In this document: positions 26,370 through 36,588 of the stretch, in pieces | Layout: each line of letters starts with the position of its first letter | Position numbering within the stretch: the stretch's first letter is position 1 | NCBI RefSeq assembly: GCF_902729355.1 | Contig: NZ_CACVCC010000014.1 | Location: 1 to 60,422, forward strand | Origin: Streptococcus sp. S784/96/1 | Lineage (GTDB): Bacteria; Bacillota; Bacilli; Lactobacillales; Streptococcaceae | Length of the DNA: 60,422 bases | Direction: 5' to 3' | Position numbers and translations under genes: made by a program | The notes under the pieces: generated by a model | What the model was told of the DNA's origin: nothing | Databases searched by the model: none | The model's input: the letters and a program-made list of their open reading frames with translations, nothing else

Positions 26370-26813
26370 TTACTTCCCAGTACTTCCAAAGCCACCAGTA
26401 CGCTCTCCCGTCGCGTCATCACCATCTGCTATCAGAAATGGAGCAAAGACCCCTTGAACAATGCGTTCACCTACTTCAACAACCACCGTCTCATCAGTAA
26501 TGTTTTTCATCTGAGCAAAAATATGCCCCTCATTGGCCTCATTGCCATAATAATCCCCATCAATAACACCTACTGAGTTAATCAAGACAAGCCCTTTTTT
26601 ACGAGGATTCGACGAACGGTCATAGAGGTACAGCACCTCTGTTGACTGCATGTAGGCCTTGACCCCTGTCGGCACAAGGACAATCTCTCCCGGTGCAATT
26701 TCTGTACGAACAGATGCTTTCAAATCATAGCCAGCCGCATGAGCTGTCTCACGCTTTGGCAACAAATCTTGGTTAGTTTCTGTTGAAATCAATTCAAATC
26801 CACGGATTTTCAT
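26370..26813 (-). CDS. dut: dUTP diphosphatase
   Basis: 147 aa trimeric dUTPase. Motifs in order: [31 protein letters not shown] (substrate loop), [23 protein letters not shown] and the C-terminal [12 protein letters not shown] that closes over the active site. It hydrolyses dUTP to dUMP and keeps uracil out of DNA. Paired with radA as in other streptococci. Confidence 0.97.
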   Translation of the reverse strand: MKIRGFELISTETNQDLLPKRETAHAAGYDLKASVRTEIAPGEIVLVPTGVKAYMQSTEVLYLYDRSSNPRKKGLVLINSVGVIDGDYYGNEANEGHIFAQMKNITDETVVVEVGERIVQGVFAPFLIADGDDATGERTGGFGSTGK

Positions 26814-27115
26814 ATTTATAATTCATTCCTTTCGTTTCACTCAAGGCACAACACTGAATGAAAAGGTATTGTGCTCTTTATTTTAGTTTATAATTAAAGT
26901 GAGTAGGCCTATCACAACTACAAATCACGGGGAGGTGAATAAGTGAGTGGTCTAGCCATTACCTCGAATATTTATAGGTGTAGCTCTTCCTATCAAGCAC
27001 AACTAACTGTGACTATGAGCACGTAAATTTATAATTGGATAAGCAACTCGTTTGTGAAAGGGGAGAGCAGTCAAGGGATAGGCGCTTCTCAAATTTTGGC
27101 GAAGGGAGACCCCTC

Positions 27116-28340
27116 ATGTTAAAAATTGGTTATCCCAATTGTTATGGCATTGATGTGCATAAAACCTTTATCGTAGCGGTTATTGCCATCACCGACAATC
27201 ATGGAATCACTAGCTACCACCGTAAGCGTTTCTCAACCTTTACAAATGGCCTCATGCAGCTAAGAGATTGGTTGGAATACTATTCCTGCTTTGATGTCTG
27301 TATGGGATCTAACGGTAAATACTGGATTCCTGTCTTCAATATTCTTGAAGAGTCTTGTAACATCTGCTTGGCTCACCCCAAGTATGTGAAAGCTATTCCA
27401 GGAAAGAAGACCGACGAGAAAGATGCACAATGGATTGCTGACCTTTTCAAGCACGATCTCGTTGCTTCCAGCTTCATCCCACCGCTTAAAATCAGACAAC
27501 TGCGTGACCTCTTTCGCTATCGTATGAAGCTCACTCAGCTTCAAGTCAGCGAGAAGAACCGTTATCAAAACTGCCTGACCTGGTCAAACCTCCAAATCGC
27601 AAGTGTTGTTTCCTATGTCTTCGGAAAAAGTGCTCAGAAGATTATTCAGAGTATCCTTGATCATCCTGAGAAAAAACCAAACATTGAACAGCTGGTTCAC
27701 AAGAGAATGAAGGATAAAGTGATGGCCTTAGAGATCGCTGTTGAAGGTGATGTGACACCTGAACAAGCTGAAAAAATTAGAGTGATCAAAGCCCATTAGA
27801 CGCTTTAACTATTTGTAAAGAAGATTTAGAACAAATGATCCGAGAAGTGGGACAAGAATACCAAGAACAAGTCAAGTTAATACAAACCGTCCCTAGTTTC
27901 AAAGACGACCTCTCTGCCCTCAGAATCATTTCTGAAATCGGTGCAGATATGACGGTCTTTGATACCGCTGGAAACTCTGTTCTTGGGCGGGACTTGTCCC
28001 TGCTAACGATGAAAGTGCTGGCAAAAAATACTCAACCCGAATTTCCAAAGGGGGTAGGTACCTCAAACCATTTCTCGTCCAAATCGCTAACGCTGTTGTC
28101 AAGTCAGAGAAGCATTCTGAGTTGCGACATAAATACCTGAAACTCAAGAAACGTCGTGGACATCGAAAGGCGATTATCGCTATCTGTCGCAGACTACTCG
28201 TACTATCTACCAAGTTCTCCTCAAACAAGAAACTTATAATCCTGTTTTACAAGGCTTAACCGAAATCAGAAATCCAGATAAAACCATGTCTATACAAGAC
28301 GCTGTTCGTTTTGCACAACAACACGGATTCAATGTTGTTT
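27116..28340 (+). pseudogene. IS110-family transposase, multiply frameshifted
   Basis: An ATG at 27116, after GGGAG, opens MLKIGYPNCYGIDVHKTFIV. The frame runs to 27799 (catalytic-domain motifs NPKYVKAIPGKKTDEKDAQW; the usual MESTGKYW is altered to MGSNGKYW). It then shifts to give IREVGQEYQEQVKLIQTVPS (27835 on) with ISEIGADMTVFDTA, and again to PFLVQIANAVVKSEKH, ending AVRFAQQHGFNVV with the TAA at 28338. At least three lesions, so inactive. The region 26820-27115 is probably its 5' end; I saw no gene there. This copy differs clearly in sequence from the other two IS110 remnants. Confidence 0.85.
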
Positions 28341-28485
28341 AAGATTAAAAATCAGGTATCAAGACCTCTTTTCAGTGTGATCAAAATTAGGGTAAACAAG
28401 AAACTAACTAACGTTTATTTTTTTCAAACTTTCTCTTTTCTCTTGTTAATGCCTTTCTATTATAAAATATTCGTCTTTGAAAAGC

Positions 28486-28511
28486 AAAAACGCCACTTAT
28501 GTGACGTTTTT
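28486..28511 (-). terminator. Terminator of the ABC-transporter operon
   Basis: AAAAACGCCAC and GTGACGTTTTT form a stem with one mismatch around TTAT; on the minus strand it runs into TTTTTGCTTTT. It lies 5 bp after the stop of the ATP-binding gene (28516). Confidence 0.7.
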
Positions 28512-28515
28512 CTTA

Positions 28516-29187
28516 TTATTCTAGTACCAATTTACCATCTTTTAAACGATAAATCTTATCTACCACATCAAGAATACGTTCATCATGGGTAACGAGGATA
28601 GCTGCGGTTTGTTTGGCCTTGACTTCTTTTCTGAGAAGCTCTGCAATTTGACGACCACGCGCTTCATCCAGACTAGCTGTTGGTTCATCCGCTAGGATAA
28701 GTGATGGATTACCCACAAAGGCTCTTGCAATTGCCGCCCTCTGTTTTTGACCACCAGACATATCTTTGGGATAGCTATTGGCACAATCTGGAATTCCCAG
28801 TTCTGTCAGTAAGGCTAATAAATCCGCCTGACTAACAGATGATTTTGTCATCTTGGCAACCATCTTAAGTTGATCAATAATAGTCAAATATGGCAGGAGA
28901 TGATGGTTTTGGAAAATAAAACCAAGGTAATCACGACGGCGTTTAGTCCACTCTTTGGCATTTTTAACTGTTACTAGATCGCCATCTAAATGAAGCTCAC
29001 CGCCATCTGCCGACAAGAGACATCCGATAATAGAAAGCAAGGTGCTTTTCCCAGAACCAGAAGGACCTAGAATCGCAATAATTTCTCCCTTATCTAACTC
29101 CAAATTAACATCGTCTAAGATAATACGCTTTTCCTTGCCATCTTGGTAAGCTTTAGTAATATTTTTTAAAACAAGTGGTTTGGTCAT
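28516..29187 (-). CDS. ABC transporter ATP-binding protein (MacB/LolD type)
   Basis: 223 aa with Walker A (GPSGSGKSTLL), the Q-loop region, signature MSGGQKQRAAIARA and Walker B LILADEPTASLD. The short single-domain type partners FtsX-like permeases that act as mechanotransmission systems rather than classical pumps. Its start overlaps the permease stop (both at 29187), so the two are coupled. Role and substrate are unknown; proximity to a MarR-controlled exporter suggests antimicrobial defence. Confidence 0.9.
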   Translation of the reverse strand: MTKPLVLKNITKAYQDGKEKRIILDDVNLELDKGEIIAILGPSGSGKSTLLSIIGCLLSADGGELHLDGDLVTVKNAKEWTKRRRDYLGFIFQNHHLLPYLTIIDQLKMVAKMTKSSVSQADLLALLTELGIPDCANSYPKDMSGGQKQRAAIARAFVGNPSLILADEPTASLDEARGRQIAELLRKEVKAKQTAAILVTHDERILDVVDKIYRLKDGKLVLE

Positions 29188-30266
29188 TAGGCTTCACCTC
29201 CATTGATAATATCAATTGGATCAATCTTAGCAATACGACTGACTGATAAAAGACTCGCTACTACTGTGACAGTAATAAAGGTTACTGACAAGATTCCCAT
29301 ATCTGATAAATTGAGATAAAATGGCATTTTTACCGGTAAAACACTAGCCAAACCAAGCGTTAGCGCATCTCCAATAAGGACACCGACCAAAGCTAGGATA
29401 AAAACTTGGAATAACTGTTGAGCTGCTAAACTTCCCATCCCCATACCGAGTGCTTTAAGGACACCGAATTGCTGACGCTTATCAAGACTGATGATGTAGA
29501 AGAATACTGCCAAAACAGCTGCTGATGCTACCACCAAGACCCACGTAATCATCCTAAGTGTTCCTTGCTCTGCCGCATAGCCTGGAATTTTTTCAATTAA
29601 ATCTGCTTTTGACCAGACCTCAACCTTATCCAAGTCTAAATCAGCTACTGCTTCATCACTTGTCACAAAAGCCTGGGAACTCCAAGTAAATTTAGAATTA
29701 TCAACAGTCATCAAATTTTCATAAGTTTTTCGGCTAATGTAACCAATTCCTGTATGACCGTACATGGCTCCCTTCGTAAAACCAACAACTGTCAACTCTG
29801 TTTTGCCATTCTTATCCAGCACAACGTCTCCAATTTTCACATCATCAGCTTGGAAACGTTGGTCCAAAATAATTTCATTCTCCTTAGCAACAGCATTGCC
29901 GTCACTTATTTCAGGAGCAAAATCACTGTTATCTTCAAGGATAAAATAAGTAACGTCCACCTTCTCATCATCTGTTGTTACTTGGCTACGCTGAATAGCC
30001 AATTCTTCCATTCCTTTGAAACTTTCACCTTTGATAGCTGTTACCGTTTCCTCTGAAAGATGAGAAAAGGGAATAATCCCTTCTGCCTCTTCACTCAAGA
30101 TGAAATGACTTGCTGACATGTTTTCAATTCCTGCACTGACAAAACGACGAAGACCATTAGTCAAACCTGAGAGAAACATGACCATGAAAATCATAAGCAT
30201 AACCAGACTTTCGCCCAAGAGGTATTTCTTTTTAAAAAAGAGTAATTCTTTAAAAGTATAAGACAT
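29187..30266 (-). CDS. ABC transporter permease, FtsX/MacB type
   Basis: 359 aa. One N-terminal membrane helix (about residues 18-36), a large extracellular domain (about 37-225) and three C-terminal helices with an FtsX domain (SLDKRQQFGVLKALGMGMGS). This is the single-FtsX layout of MacB-type half permeases. It begins 14 bp after the stop of the upstream exporter gene (30281), so it is probably part of the marR-led transcript. Confidence 0.88.
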   Translation of the reverse strand: MSYTFKELLFFKKKYLLGESLVMLMIFMVMFLSGLTNGLRRFVSAGIENMSASHFILSEEAEGIIPFSHLSEETVTAIKGESFKGMEELAIQRSQVTTDDEKVDVTYFILEDNSDFAPEISDGNAVAKENEIILDQRFQADDVKIGDVVLDKNGKTELTVVGFTKGAMYGHTGIGYISRKTYENLMTVDNSKFTWSSQAFVTSDEAVADLDLDKVEVWSKADLIEKIPGYAAEQGTLRMITWVLVVASAAVLAVFFYIISLDKRQQFGVLKALGMGMGSLAAQQLFQVFILALVGVLIGDALTLGLASVLPVKMPFYLNLSDMGILSVTFITVTVVASLLSVSRIAKIDPIDIINGGEA

Positions 30267-30280
30267 CTCGACACACTTTC

Positions 30281-32065
30281 TTATTCAAATACAAATTGAT
30301 TGTGATAGAGTTCTGAATAAAATCCTTTTTGTTTGAGCAATTCATGGTGGTTTCCTTGTTCAAGCACCTTGCCATCTTTTAAGACAATAATTTCATCCGC
30401 ATTCAAGATAGTTTTCAAACGGTGAGCAATCACAAAGCTTGTACGCCCTGCAATGATCGCTTCCATAGCTTTTTGAATTTTCGCTTCTGTCACCGTATCA
30501 ACGTTTGAGGTCGCCTCGTCTAAAATTAACACTTGCGGATCCGTCAACAAGGTACGCGCAATTGAAATCAATTGTTTCTGACCTGTTGAGAAGATATTTT
30601 CATCATCGGTCACATAGGTCTCATAACCTTCTGGTAAGCTCATGATAAAGTCATGAATGTGGGTCGCACGCGCTGCTGTTTCTACCATTTCTTGCGAAAT
30701 CTCGTCATTGCCAAAACGAATATTATCCGCAATCGTGCCAGAAAAGAGCACCGATTCCTGCAAGACAATACCAACTTTTTCACGAAGGCTATCTAAATCA
30801 TATTCACGAATATCACGACCATCAAAAGCAATAGAACCACCATTCACATCATAGAAACGGTTAATCAAGTTCATAATGGTCGTCTTCCCAGAACCAGTCG
30901 GCCCTACAACGGCAATCATTTTACCTTTTGGTGCCGAGATAGTGACGTCACTCAACACTTTTTGACCTGGTAAGTAACCAAAGTCAATGTTCTTGATTTC
31001 CACCCCTTCTTTTAATTCAGTAAATAGCGGAGCATTTTCTGGACGGACTTCCTCTGGCTCATCAAACATTTCCTGAATGCGATGTGCACCTGTGAAGGCA
31101 AGCTGAAGCTCAGCCCAGCTAGAAGCAATCTGCATCATCGGTTGGTAATATTGCTGTGAGTATTGCACAAAGGTTACAACAAGACCAAGTGCTACCGCTG
31201 TATCCATGGAGCTATCGTTTAAAACAATATTAGATCCCGCAAAAATGACAATAGCGGTATTGACAAGGCTCATTCCGTTCATAAATGGGAACATAATTCC
31301 ACCAAAAAGACGTCCCTTGAAGGTTGTACGACGCACTTCTTCGTTGAGTTCCACAAAACCAGCGATGATTTCTTCTTGGACACCTTGAACAATAATCGCT
31401 TTCTGACCAGAAATCTTCTCGTCCATGTAGGCATTGAGTTTTGACACCGCAGCTTGTTGCAAGTTGGTGTATTTACGAGCTAAACGAATAATGATAACCA
31501 AAGCTAGTAAAGCAACCGGCGTTGACGCAATCGTGACAAGCGCTAGTCTGGTATCTTGACGGAACATCATCCACACCATCCCAATGTAGAGCGCACCATT
31601 TGAGAGAATTTGAACCATTGATTGGTTAAAGGCATTTTGGATATTATCTAGGTCACTAGTAAAGCGAGATAGGATATCCCCGTCCTTGTGGCGGTCAAAG
31701 AAAGCAATGGTCAATCGCTCTAATTTTCCAAAAAGCCCTTTGCGCATGCGGTTGGTCGAATGCGCCACAATACGAGTCAACAATAAACTATAAATAAGGT
31801 TAGCAACCACCGTCGCAACATAGGCCATAAACAGTTTAAGCATGACTCCATTAAAATCAGCCATATCCGCTTCAAAACCTTTTTGCCCCATTTGCGTTGC
31901 CGCAAAGTATTGCTGACCAATTTTCCCTAGCTCAGCAATCGCATCCCCCATCAAGACAGGCGTTTTTACTTGTAAATAGGTTGCTAAGATAATCGCAGCA
32001 AAAATAACCACAAAGGATAATTTGTACCGTTTAAAATAAAACCAGAAAAATCGTGCTGTTTTCAT
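30281..32065 (-). CDS. Heterodimeric multidrug ABC exporter subunit, catalytic-site half (EfrB/LmrD-like)
   Basis: 594 aa: six membrane helices, then an ATPase domain with Walker [10 protein letters not shown] and Walker [13 protein letters not shown], including the catalytic Glu. The signature is [13 protein letters not shown] in place of LSGGQ. In heterodimeric exporters, one composite ATP site is active and the other degenerate. The altered signature here and the missing Glu in the partner subunit both belong to the degenerate site. It starts directly after the partner's stop (32066). Confidence 0.9.
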   Translation of the reverse strand: MKTARFFWFYFKRYKLSFVVIFAAIILATYLQVKTPVLMGDAIAELGKIGQQYFAATQMGQKGFEADMADFNGVMLKLFMAYVATVVANLIYSLLLTRIVAHSTNRMRKGLFGKLERLTIAFFDRHKDGDILSRFTSDLDNIQNAFNQSMVQILSNGALYIGMVWMMFRQDTRLALVTIASTPVALLALVIIIRLARKYTNLQQAAVSKLNAYMDEKISGQKAIIVQGVQEEIIAGFVELNEEVRRTTFKGRLFGGIMFPFMNGMSLVNTAIVIFAGSNIVLNDSSMDTAVALGLVVTFVQYSQQYYQPMMQIASSWAELQLAFTGAHRIQEMFDEPEEVRPENAPLFTELKEGVEIKNIDFGYLPGQKVLSDVTISAPKGKMIAVVGPTGSGKTTIMNLINRFYDVNGGSIAFDGRDIREYDLDSLREKVGIVLQESVLFSGTIADNIRFGNDEISQEMVETAARATHIHDFIMSLPEGYETYVTDDENIFSTGQKQLISIARTLLTDPQVLILDEATSNVDTVTEAKIQKAMEAIIAGRTSFVIAHRLKTILNADEIIVLKDGKVLEQGNHHELLKQKGFYSELYHNQFVFE

Positions 32066-33775
32066 TTATTCCTCCTCTTTTCCTTTTTGCGTTTCATAAA
32101 TTTCACGGTAAACGTCATTGTTAGCAACCAGTTCCGCATGGGTCCCTTCCCCAATCAAACGGCCTTCATCCAATACTAAAATCTTGTCTGCTTTAACGAC
32201 GGATGAAATTTTCTGCGCAATAATAACCGTGGTTGTTCCTTTTAAGTCATGGTTCAGAGCATCTTGGACTAATTTTTCAGACTTGGCATCAAGAGCTGAG
32301 GTTGAATCATCAAGAACCAACACTTTAGGATTTCCAATCACCCCACGTGCAATAGACATTCGTTGTTTTTGCCCACCAGAGAAGTTATTCCCACGTTCTT
32401 CCACTTGACTTTCATAAGCTTCATCTAAACGGTCAATAAATTCCTTGGCTTGTGCAATACCTGCTGCTCGTTCTATCTGATCAAGGTTTGCCCCAGCAGC
32501 TCCCTGACGCAAATTATCCGCAATAGTTCCAGAGAACAGAATGGCTTTTTGAAGCACAATGGATACGGTCTGACGAAGTGTTTTTTGATTCACTTCTTTC
32601 AAGTCACGTCCGCCAATTGAAACTGTACCTTCTTGAGGATCAAACAAACGCGGAATCAGCTGTGCTAAAGTTGATTTACCAGCACCTGTTGCACCGACTA
32701 CACCGACCATCTGACCAGATTTTATTTCAAATGAGATGTTTTTCAATGTTGGCTCAGCATCATGTGGGTAGGTAAAGCTAACATTATCAAACACAATGCT
32801 CCCAACCAAGTCCTCATTAGGATTGTCCACAAAAGTCATGGCAGGCTCTGTTTCAAGGATTTCATTAATCCGCTTAATAGAAATTGCAGCGCGGGCTGCA
32901 TTCATTCCCATGAAACTTACCATAATAATGGAGAACATAATTTGCATTAGGTAGCTCATGAAAGAAGTGAAGCTACCGACCACCTCAAGATTATCTTTAA
33001 CCATACCCGATACTAGGTAAAGAGAGGCAAAAATAGCCATAAATGACACAAACATCATAATGGGTTGCAGAATTGAAAAACCGTAACCGATGAATAAGTT
33101 TAAGTTCAGCAAATCATTTGAGGTTTCTTTAAACTTAACATATTGATTTTTTTCTTGAACAAACGATTTTACCACACGGATACCTCGAAGGTTTTCCTTG
33201 GCAATCCCATTCATTTTGTCCATAAAGACTTGGAATTTTCCAAAACGAGGCCCCATATGTTTCATCACAACCGCCATAATGCTAGCAATGACGATAACCA
33301 TGACAATAATCATCCACCATAGTTCCGGCAAGGTTCTCACCGCCATGATAAAGGCACCGATGAACAATAACGGCACACGCAAAAGCACCGTAAAACTCAT
33401 CATCACTAAGTTTTGGATTTGTGTAACGTCATTGGTCATACGAACAACTAAATTACCGGCATTAAACTCTTCAATATTGGCATATGAAAAGCTTTGAATT
33501 TTTCGGAAGGTCTTCTCACGAATATCAGCAGAAACACCTTGAGCAATTTTCGAAGCCACAATCGTATTGAGCATACCGGCAATTAGACCGATACCTGCTA
33601 TGACTAAGAGCCATTTCCCAACACGAAAAATTTCATCTTGGTCATTCATCAAGACAGCCGTCAACACCTCTTTTAGGTAACTTGGCTGTAAAAGTGTTGT
33701 CATAACGACTGTTGCTACTAATAAAATCGATGCTAGAGCATACCATTTGTAGCGTAAAAGTGCTTCTTTTACCAT
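32066..33775 (-). CDS. Heterodimeric multidrug ABC exporter subunit, degenerate-site half (EfrA/LmrC-like)
   Basis: 569 aa with six membrane helices and an ATPase domain: Walker A GATGAGKSTL, signature FSGGQKQRMSIARG, Walker B VLVLDDSTSALD. The Asp in place of the catalytic Glu after the Walker B Asp is the hallmark of the non-hydrolysing site in TM287/288-, LmrCD- and EfrAB-type exporters. It lies 56 bp downstream of marR and its stop abuts the partner's start, so marR and both halves form one unit. Confidence 0.92.
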   Translation of the reverse strand: MVKEALLRYKWYALASILLVATVVMTTLLQPSYLKEVLTAVLMNDQDEIFRVGKWLLVIAGIGLIAGMLNTIVASKIAQGVSADIREKTFRKIQSFSYANIEEFNAGNLVVRMTNDVTQIQNLVMMSFTVLLRVPLLFIGAFIMAVRTLPELWWMIIVMVIVIASIMAVVMKHMGPRFGKFQVFMDKMNGIAKENLRGIRVVKSFVQEKNQYVKFKETSNDLLNLNLFIGYGFSILQPIMMFVSFMAIFASLYLVSGMVKDNLEVVGSFTSFMSYLMQIMFSIIMVSFMGMNAARAAISIKRINEILETEPAMTFVDNPNEDLVGSIVFDNVSFTYPHDAEPTLKNISFEIKSGQMVGVVGATGAGKSTLAQLIPRLFDPQEGTVSIGGRDLKEVNQKTLRQTVSIVLQKAILFSGTIADNLRQGAAGANLDQIERAAGIAQAKEFIDRLDEAYESQVEERGNNFSGGQKQRMSIARGVIGNPKVLVLDDSTSALDAKSEKLVQDALNHDLKGTTTVIIAQKISSVVKADKILVLDEGRLIGEGTHAELVANNDVYREIYETQKGKEEE

Positions 33776-33831
33776 TTAATCTCTCCTATTTGCAATTTTT
33801 ATTAAGTAATTATTTTTTCTATAAGTTAGTT

Positions 33832-34275
33832 TTATTTTTGGCTTTTATAATTCTCAATATTAGCCTTTAATTGTTCTGCCCATTGTAAAACATTTTTAAA
33901 ATCTTCTTTTTCAATATTTTGAAATAAAAAGCTGTGCAATTCCTGATGAAACTCCTCTAAATGCTCCACCTTATCTCTGCCAAGCTCCGTCAAGACAACC
34001 TGTTTATAGCGCTTATCTGATTTGGAGGGAATAATGTCAATAAATCCATTTTTTCCCATTCTCTTAACCAAATTACTGGCAACCGATTTTGAAATTTTCA
34101 ATTCTTTTTCGATGTCTTTAACAAATATTTCTTGTTGATCACGACGGTACAAATACATCAAGGCCCATCCTTGTGGACCCGCCAAATGTTCTATCCCCTT
34201 TTCCTTCGCAATGTCTTCACAAACCTGTTCCAGTTGATTAAGGACATTACGAATATCAGAAATAAAGTGTCCCAT
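33832..34275 (-). CDS. MarR-family transcriptional regulator
   Basis: 147 aa with a winged helix-turn-helix (residues about 35-105: VKDIEKELKISKSVASNLVK, MGKNGFIDIIPSKSDKRYKQ). It heads the operon of ABC exporters. The upstream promoter contains two palindromic sites placed between -35 and just downstream of -10, so it most likely represses itself and the exporters until a drug or metabolite binds it. Confidence 0.9.
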   Translation of the reverse strand: MGHFISDIRNVLNQLEQVCEDIAKEKGIEHLAGPQGWALMYLYRRDQQEIFVKDIEKELKISKSVASNLVKRMGKNGFIDIIPSKSDKRYKQVVLTELGRDKVEHLEEFHQELHSFLFQNIEKEDFKNVLQWAEQLKANIENYKSQK

Positions 34276-34346
34276 AATTACAATACCCTATCCGACCCTT
34301 TGTAAAGTCAGACATGCTCTTATATGCTCCTTTCTTTTAAGATATA

Positions 34347-34390
34347 ATTCTCATGAGAACTATTATAGTTCCCATAGAAACCATTGTCAA
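34347..34390 (-). promoter_or_regulatory. marR operon promoter with two operator-like palindromes
   Basis: On the minus strand: TTGACA (34390-34385), 17-bp spacer, TATAAT (34367-34362), a full consensus promoter. The spacer contains TTTCTATGGGAA. Just after the -10 comes the perfect palindrome TTCTCATGAGAA (34359-34348). Both share the pattern TTC-N-x-AT-x-GAA and are good MarR operator candidates. Confidence 0.75.
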
Positions 34391-34538
34391 GAAAAAGCTC
34401 TGCCATTTTCAGAAAACAACCGATAAAATACCACTAAAATAATGCTAAATACTGCTGAAAGCCTTTGCTTTAAAAAAGCGAAAATAACAATCTTATGGTA
34501 TAATGAGAATTGATATTATGACTAGTAAAGGAAAAACT

Positions 34539-35552
34539 ATGGAAAAGCAGAAAATTGCTGTTTTAGGGCCTGGTTCATGGGGAACTGCTCTGGCACAAGT
34601 GCTCAACGATAACGGTCATGAGGTGCGCCTCTGGGGAAATATTCCCGAGCAAATTGATGAAATTAACATCAAGCACACGAATACGCATTACTTCAAGGAC
34701 ATTGTCTTAGATGAAGGTATCAAGGGCTATAAAAACCTCTCAGAAGCTATTGACGGTGTTGATGGTATCCTCTTTGTAGTCCCAACCAAAGTGACACGTT
34801 TAGTGGCCAAACAAGTTGCAGACCTCTTAAAACACAATGTTGTAATTATGCACGCTTCAAAAGGCCTTGAGCCCGGCACTCACGAACGCTTATCAACTAT
34901 TTTAGAAGAAGAGATTCCAGCAGAATACCGTTCAGATATCGTTGTTGTTTCAGGACCGAGTCATGCCGAAGAAACGATTGTTCGTGATATCACCTTAATT
35001 ACAGCTGCCTCTAAAGACCTCTTGGCTGCCAAATATGTTCAAACTCTTTTTAGCAATGATTATTTCCGCCTTTATACCAATACAGATGTCATCGGAGTTG
35101 AAACAGCTGGCGCTTTAAAAAATATTATCGCTGTTGGAGCAGGTGTTCTACATGGACTTGGTTACGGTGATAACGCAAAAGCCGCGGTCATCACACGTGG
35201 TTTAGCTGAAATTACACGCTTAGGCGTTAAAATGGGCGCTGATCCACTCACCTATAGTGGTTTATCTGGAGTAGGTGACCTTATTGTCACTGGTACTTCT
35301 GTTCACTCTCGCAACTGGAGAGCTGGTAACGCTCTTGGACAAGGGGAGAAATTAGAAGACATCGAACGTAACATGGGCATGGTTATTGAAGGGATTTCTA
35401 CGACGAAAGTTGCCTATGAAATTGCTCAAGAATTAGGTGTCTACATGCCGATCACAACAGCTATTTATAAAACCATCTACGAGGGAGCCGACATCAAAGA
35501 AGCCGTCCTTGGTATGATGAAAAATGAATTCAAATCAGAAAATGAATTCTAA
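34539..35552 (+). CDS. gpsA: Glycerol-3-phosphate dehydrogenase (NAD(P)+)
   Basis: 337 aa from [20 protein letters not shown], whose ATG (34539) follows AAAGGAAAAACT. An ATG at 34503 would add 12 residues but lacks a binding site. The GPGSWGTAL dinucleotide loop, [22 protein letters not shown] segment with the catalytic Lys, and GLAEITRLG are clear. It reduces dihydroxyacetone phosphate to sn-glycerol-3-phosphate for phospholipid synthesis. galU follows after 30 bp. Confidence 0.97.
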   Translation: MEKQKIAVLGPGSWGTALAQVLNDNGHEVRLWGNIPEQIDEINIKHTNTHYFKDIVLDEGIKGYKNLSEAIDGVDGILFVVPTKVTRLVAKQVADLLKHNVVIMHASKGLEPGTHERLSTILEEEIPAEYRSDIVVVSGPSHAEETIVRDITLITAASKDLLAAKYVQTLFSNDYFRLYTNTDVIGVETAGALKNIIAVGAGVLHGLGYGDNAKAAVITRGLAEITRLGVKMGADPLTYSGLSGVGDLIVTGTSVHSRNWRAGNALGQGEKLEDIERNMGMVIEGISTTKVAYEIAQELGVYMPITTAIYKTIYEGADIKEAVLGMMKNEFKSENEF

Positions 35553-35582
35553 AATAATAATTTCTATAAATACGGAGGACTT

Positions 35583-36485
35583 ATGAAAAAAGTTAGAAAA
35601 GCCGTCATTCCTGCCGCAGGTTTAGGTACTCGTTTTTTACCAGCTACAAAAGCTCTTGCCAAAGAAATGCTTCCTATCGTTGATAAACCAACAATTCAGT
35701 TTATCGTTGAAGAAGCCTTAAAATCTGGTATTGAAGAAATCTTAGTGGTTACAGGTCGTGCCAAACGTTCAATCGAAGACCACTTTGACTCAAATTTTGA
35801 ATTGGAATACAACCTTCAACAAAAAGATAAAAAAGATTTGCTGAAGTTAGTTGATGAAACCACTGATATTACACTTCATTTTATCCGTCAAAGTCACCCA
35901 CGTGGTCTCGGTGATGCTGTTTTACAAGCCAAAGCTTTTGTCGGAAATGAACCTTTTGTAGTGATGCTTGGTGATGACCTTATGGATATCACCAACGATA
36001 AAGCCCTACCACTTACCAAGCAATTAATAAATGATTTCGATGCAACACACGCCTCAACCATTGCTGTTATGCCTGTTCCGCACGGAGACGTTTCTTCCTA
36101 TGGTGTGATTGCACCACAAGGAGAAGGCGTTAGTGGACTCTATAGCGTTGATACCTTTGTTGAAAAACCTGCTCCTGAAGAAGCACCGAGTGATTTAGCC
36201 ATCATCGGCCGCTATCTTTTAACTCCTGAAATTTTTGATATTTTAGAAAATCAAAAACCTGGAGCTGGAGGAGAAATTCAATTAACAGATGCTATTGATA
36301 CTTTGAATAAAACGCAACGTGTTTTTGCCCGTGAATTCAAAGGAAGTCGCTATGATGTCGGAGATAAATTCGGATTCATGAAAACATCAATTGACTACGC
36401 TCTCCAACACCCACAAGTCAAAGATGATTTGAAAGACTACATTATCGAACTCGGTAAAAAACTTGACGGTAAATCAGAAAAATAA
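35583..36485 (+). CDS. galU: UTP-glucose-1-phosphate uridylyltransferase
   Basis: 300 aa: [20 protein letters not shown] (nucleotide loop), [43 protein letters not shown] and QLTDAID. It makes UDP-glucose, used for glycolipids, cell-wall sugars and, in some pyogenic streptococci, hyaluronate. GGAGGACTT precedes the ATG. The gpsA-galU arrangement is the usual one in pyogenic streptococci, where this copy is also called hasC2. Confidence 0.97.
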   Translation: MKKVRKAVIPAAGLGTRFLPATKALAKEMLPIVDKPTIQFIVEEALKSGIEEILVVTGRAKRSIEDHFDSNFELEYNLQQKDKKDLLKLVDETTDITLHFIRQSHPRGLGDAVLQAKAFVGNEPFVVMLGDDLMDITNDKALPLTKQLINDFDATHASTIAVMPVPHGDVSSYGVIAPQGEGVSGLYSVDTFVEKPAPEEAPSDLAIIGRYLLTPEIFDILENQKPGAGGEIQLTDAIDTLNKTQRVFAREFKGSRYDVGDKFGFMKTSIDYALQHPQVKDDLKDYIIELGKKLDGKSEK

Positions 36486-36488
36486 ATC

Positions 36489-36525
36489 CAAAAAGCACCT
36501 AGAGCAAATCCCTGGGTGCTTTTAC
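36489..36525 (+). terminator. gpsA-galU terminator
   Basis: AAAAGCACC pairs with GGGTGCTTTT around an 11- to 13-base loop, four bases after the galU stop. Only a short T run follows. Confidence 0.65.
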
Positions 36526-36588
36526 ATGTTGTCATATCTTTATTCCTTGGGTTAAATTTCTCACACTTTGAACAATAATTCGTACTGA

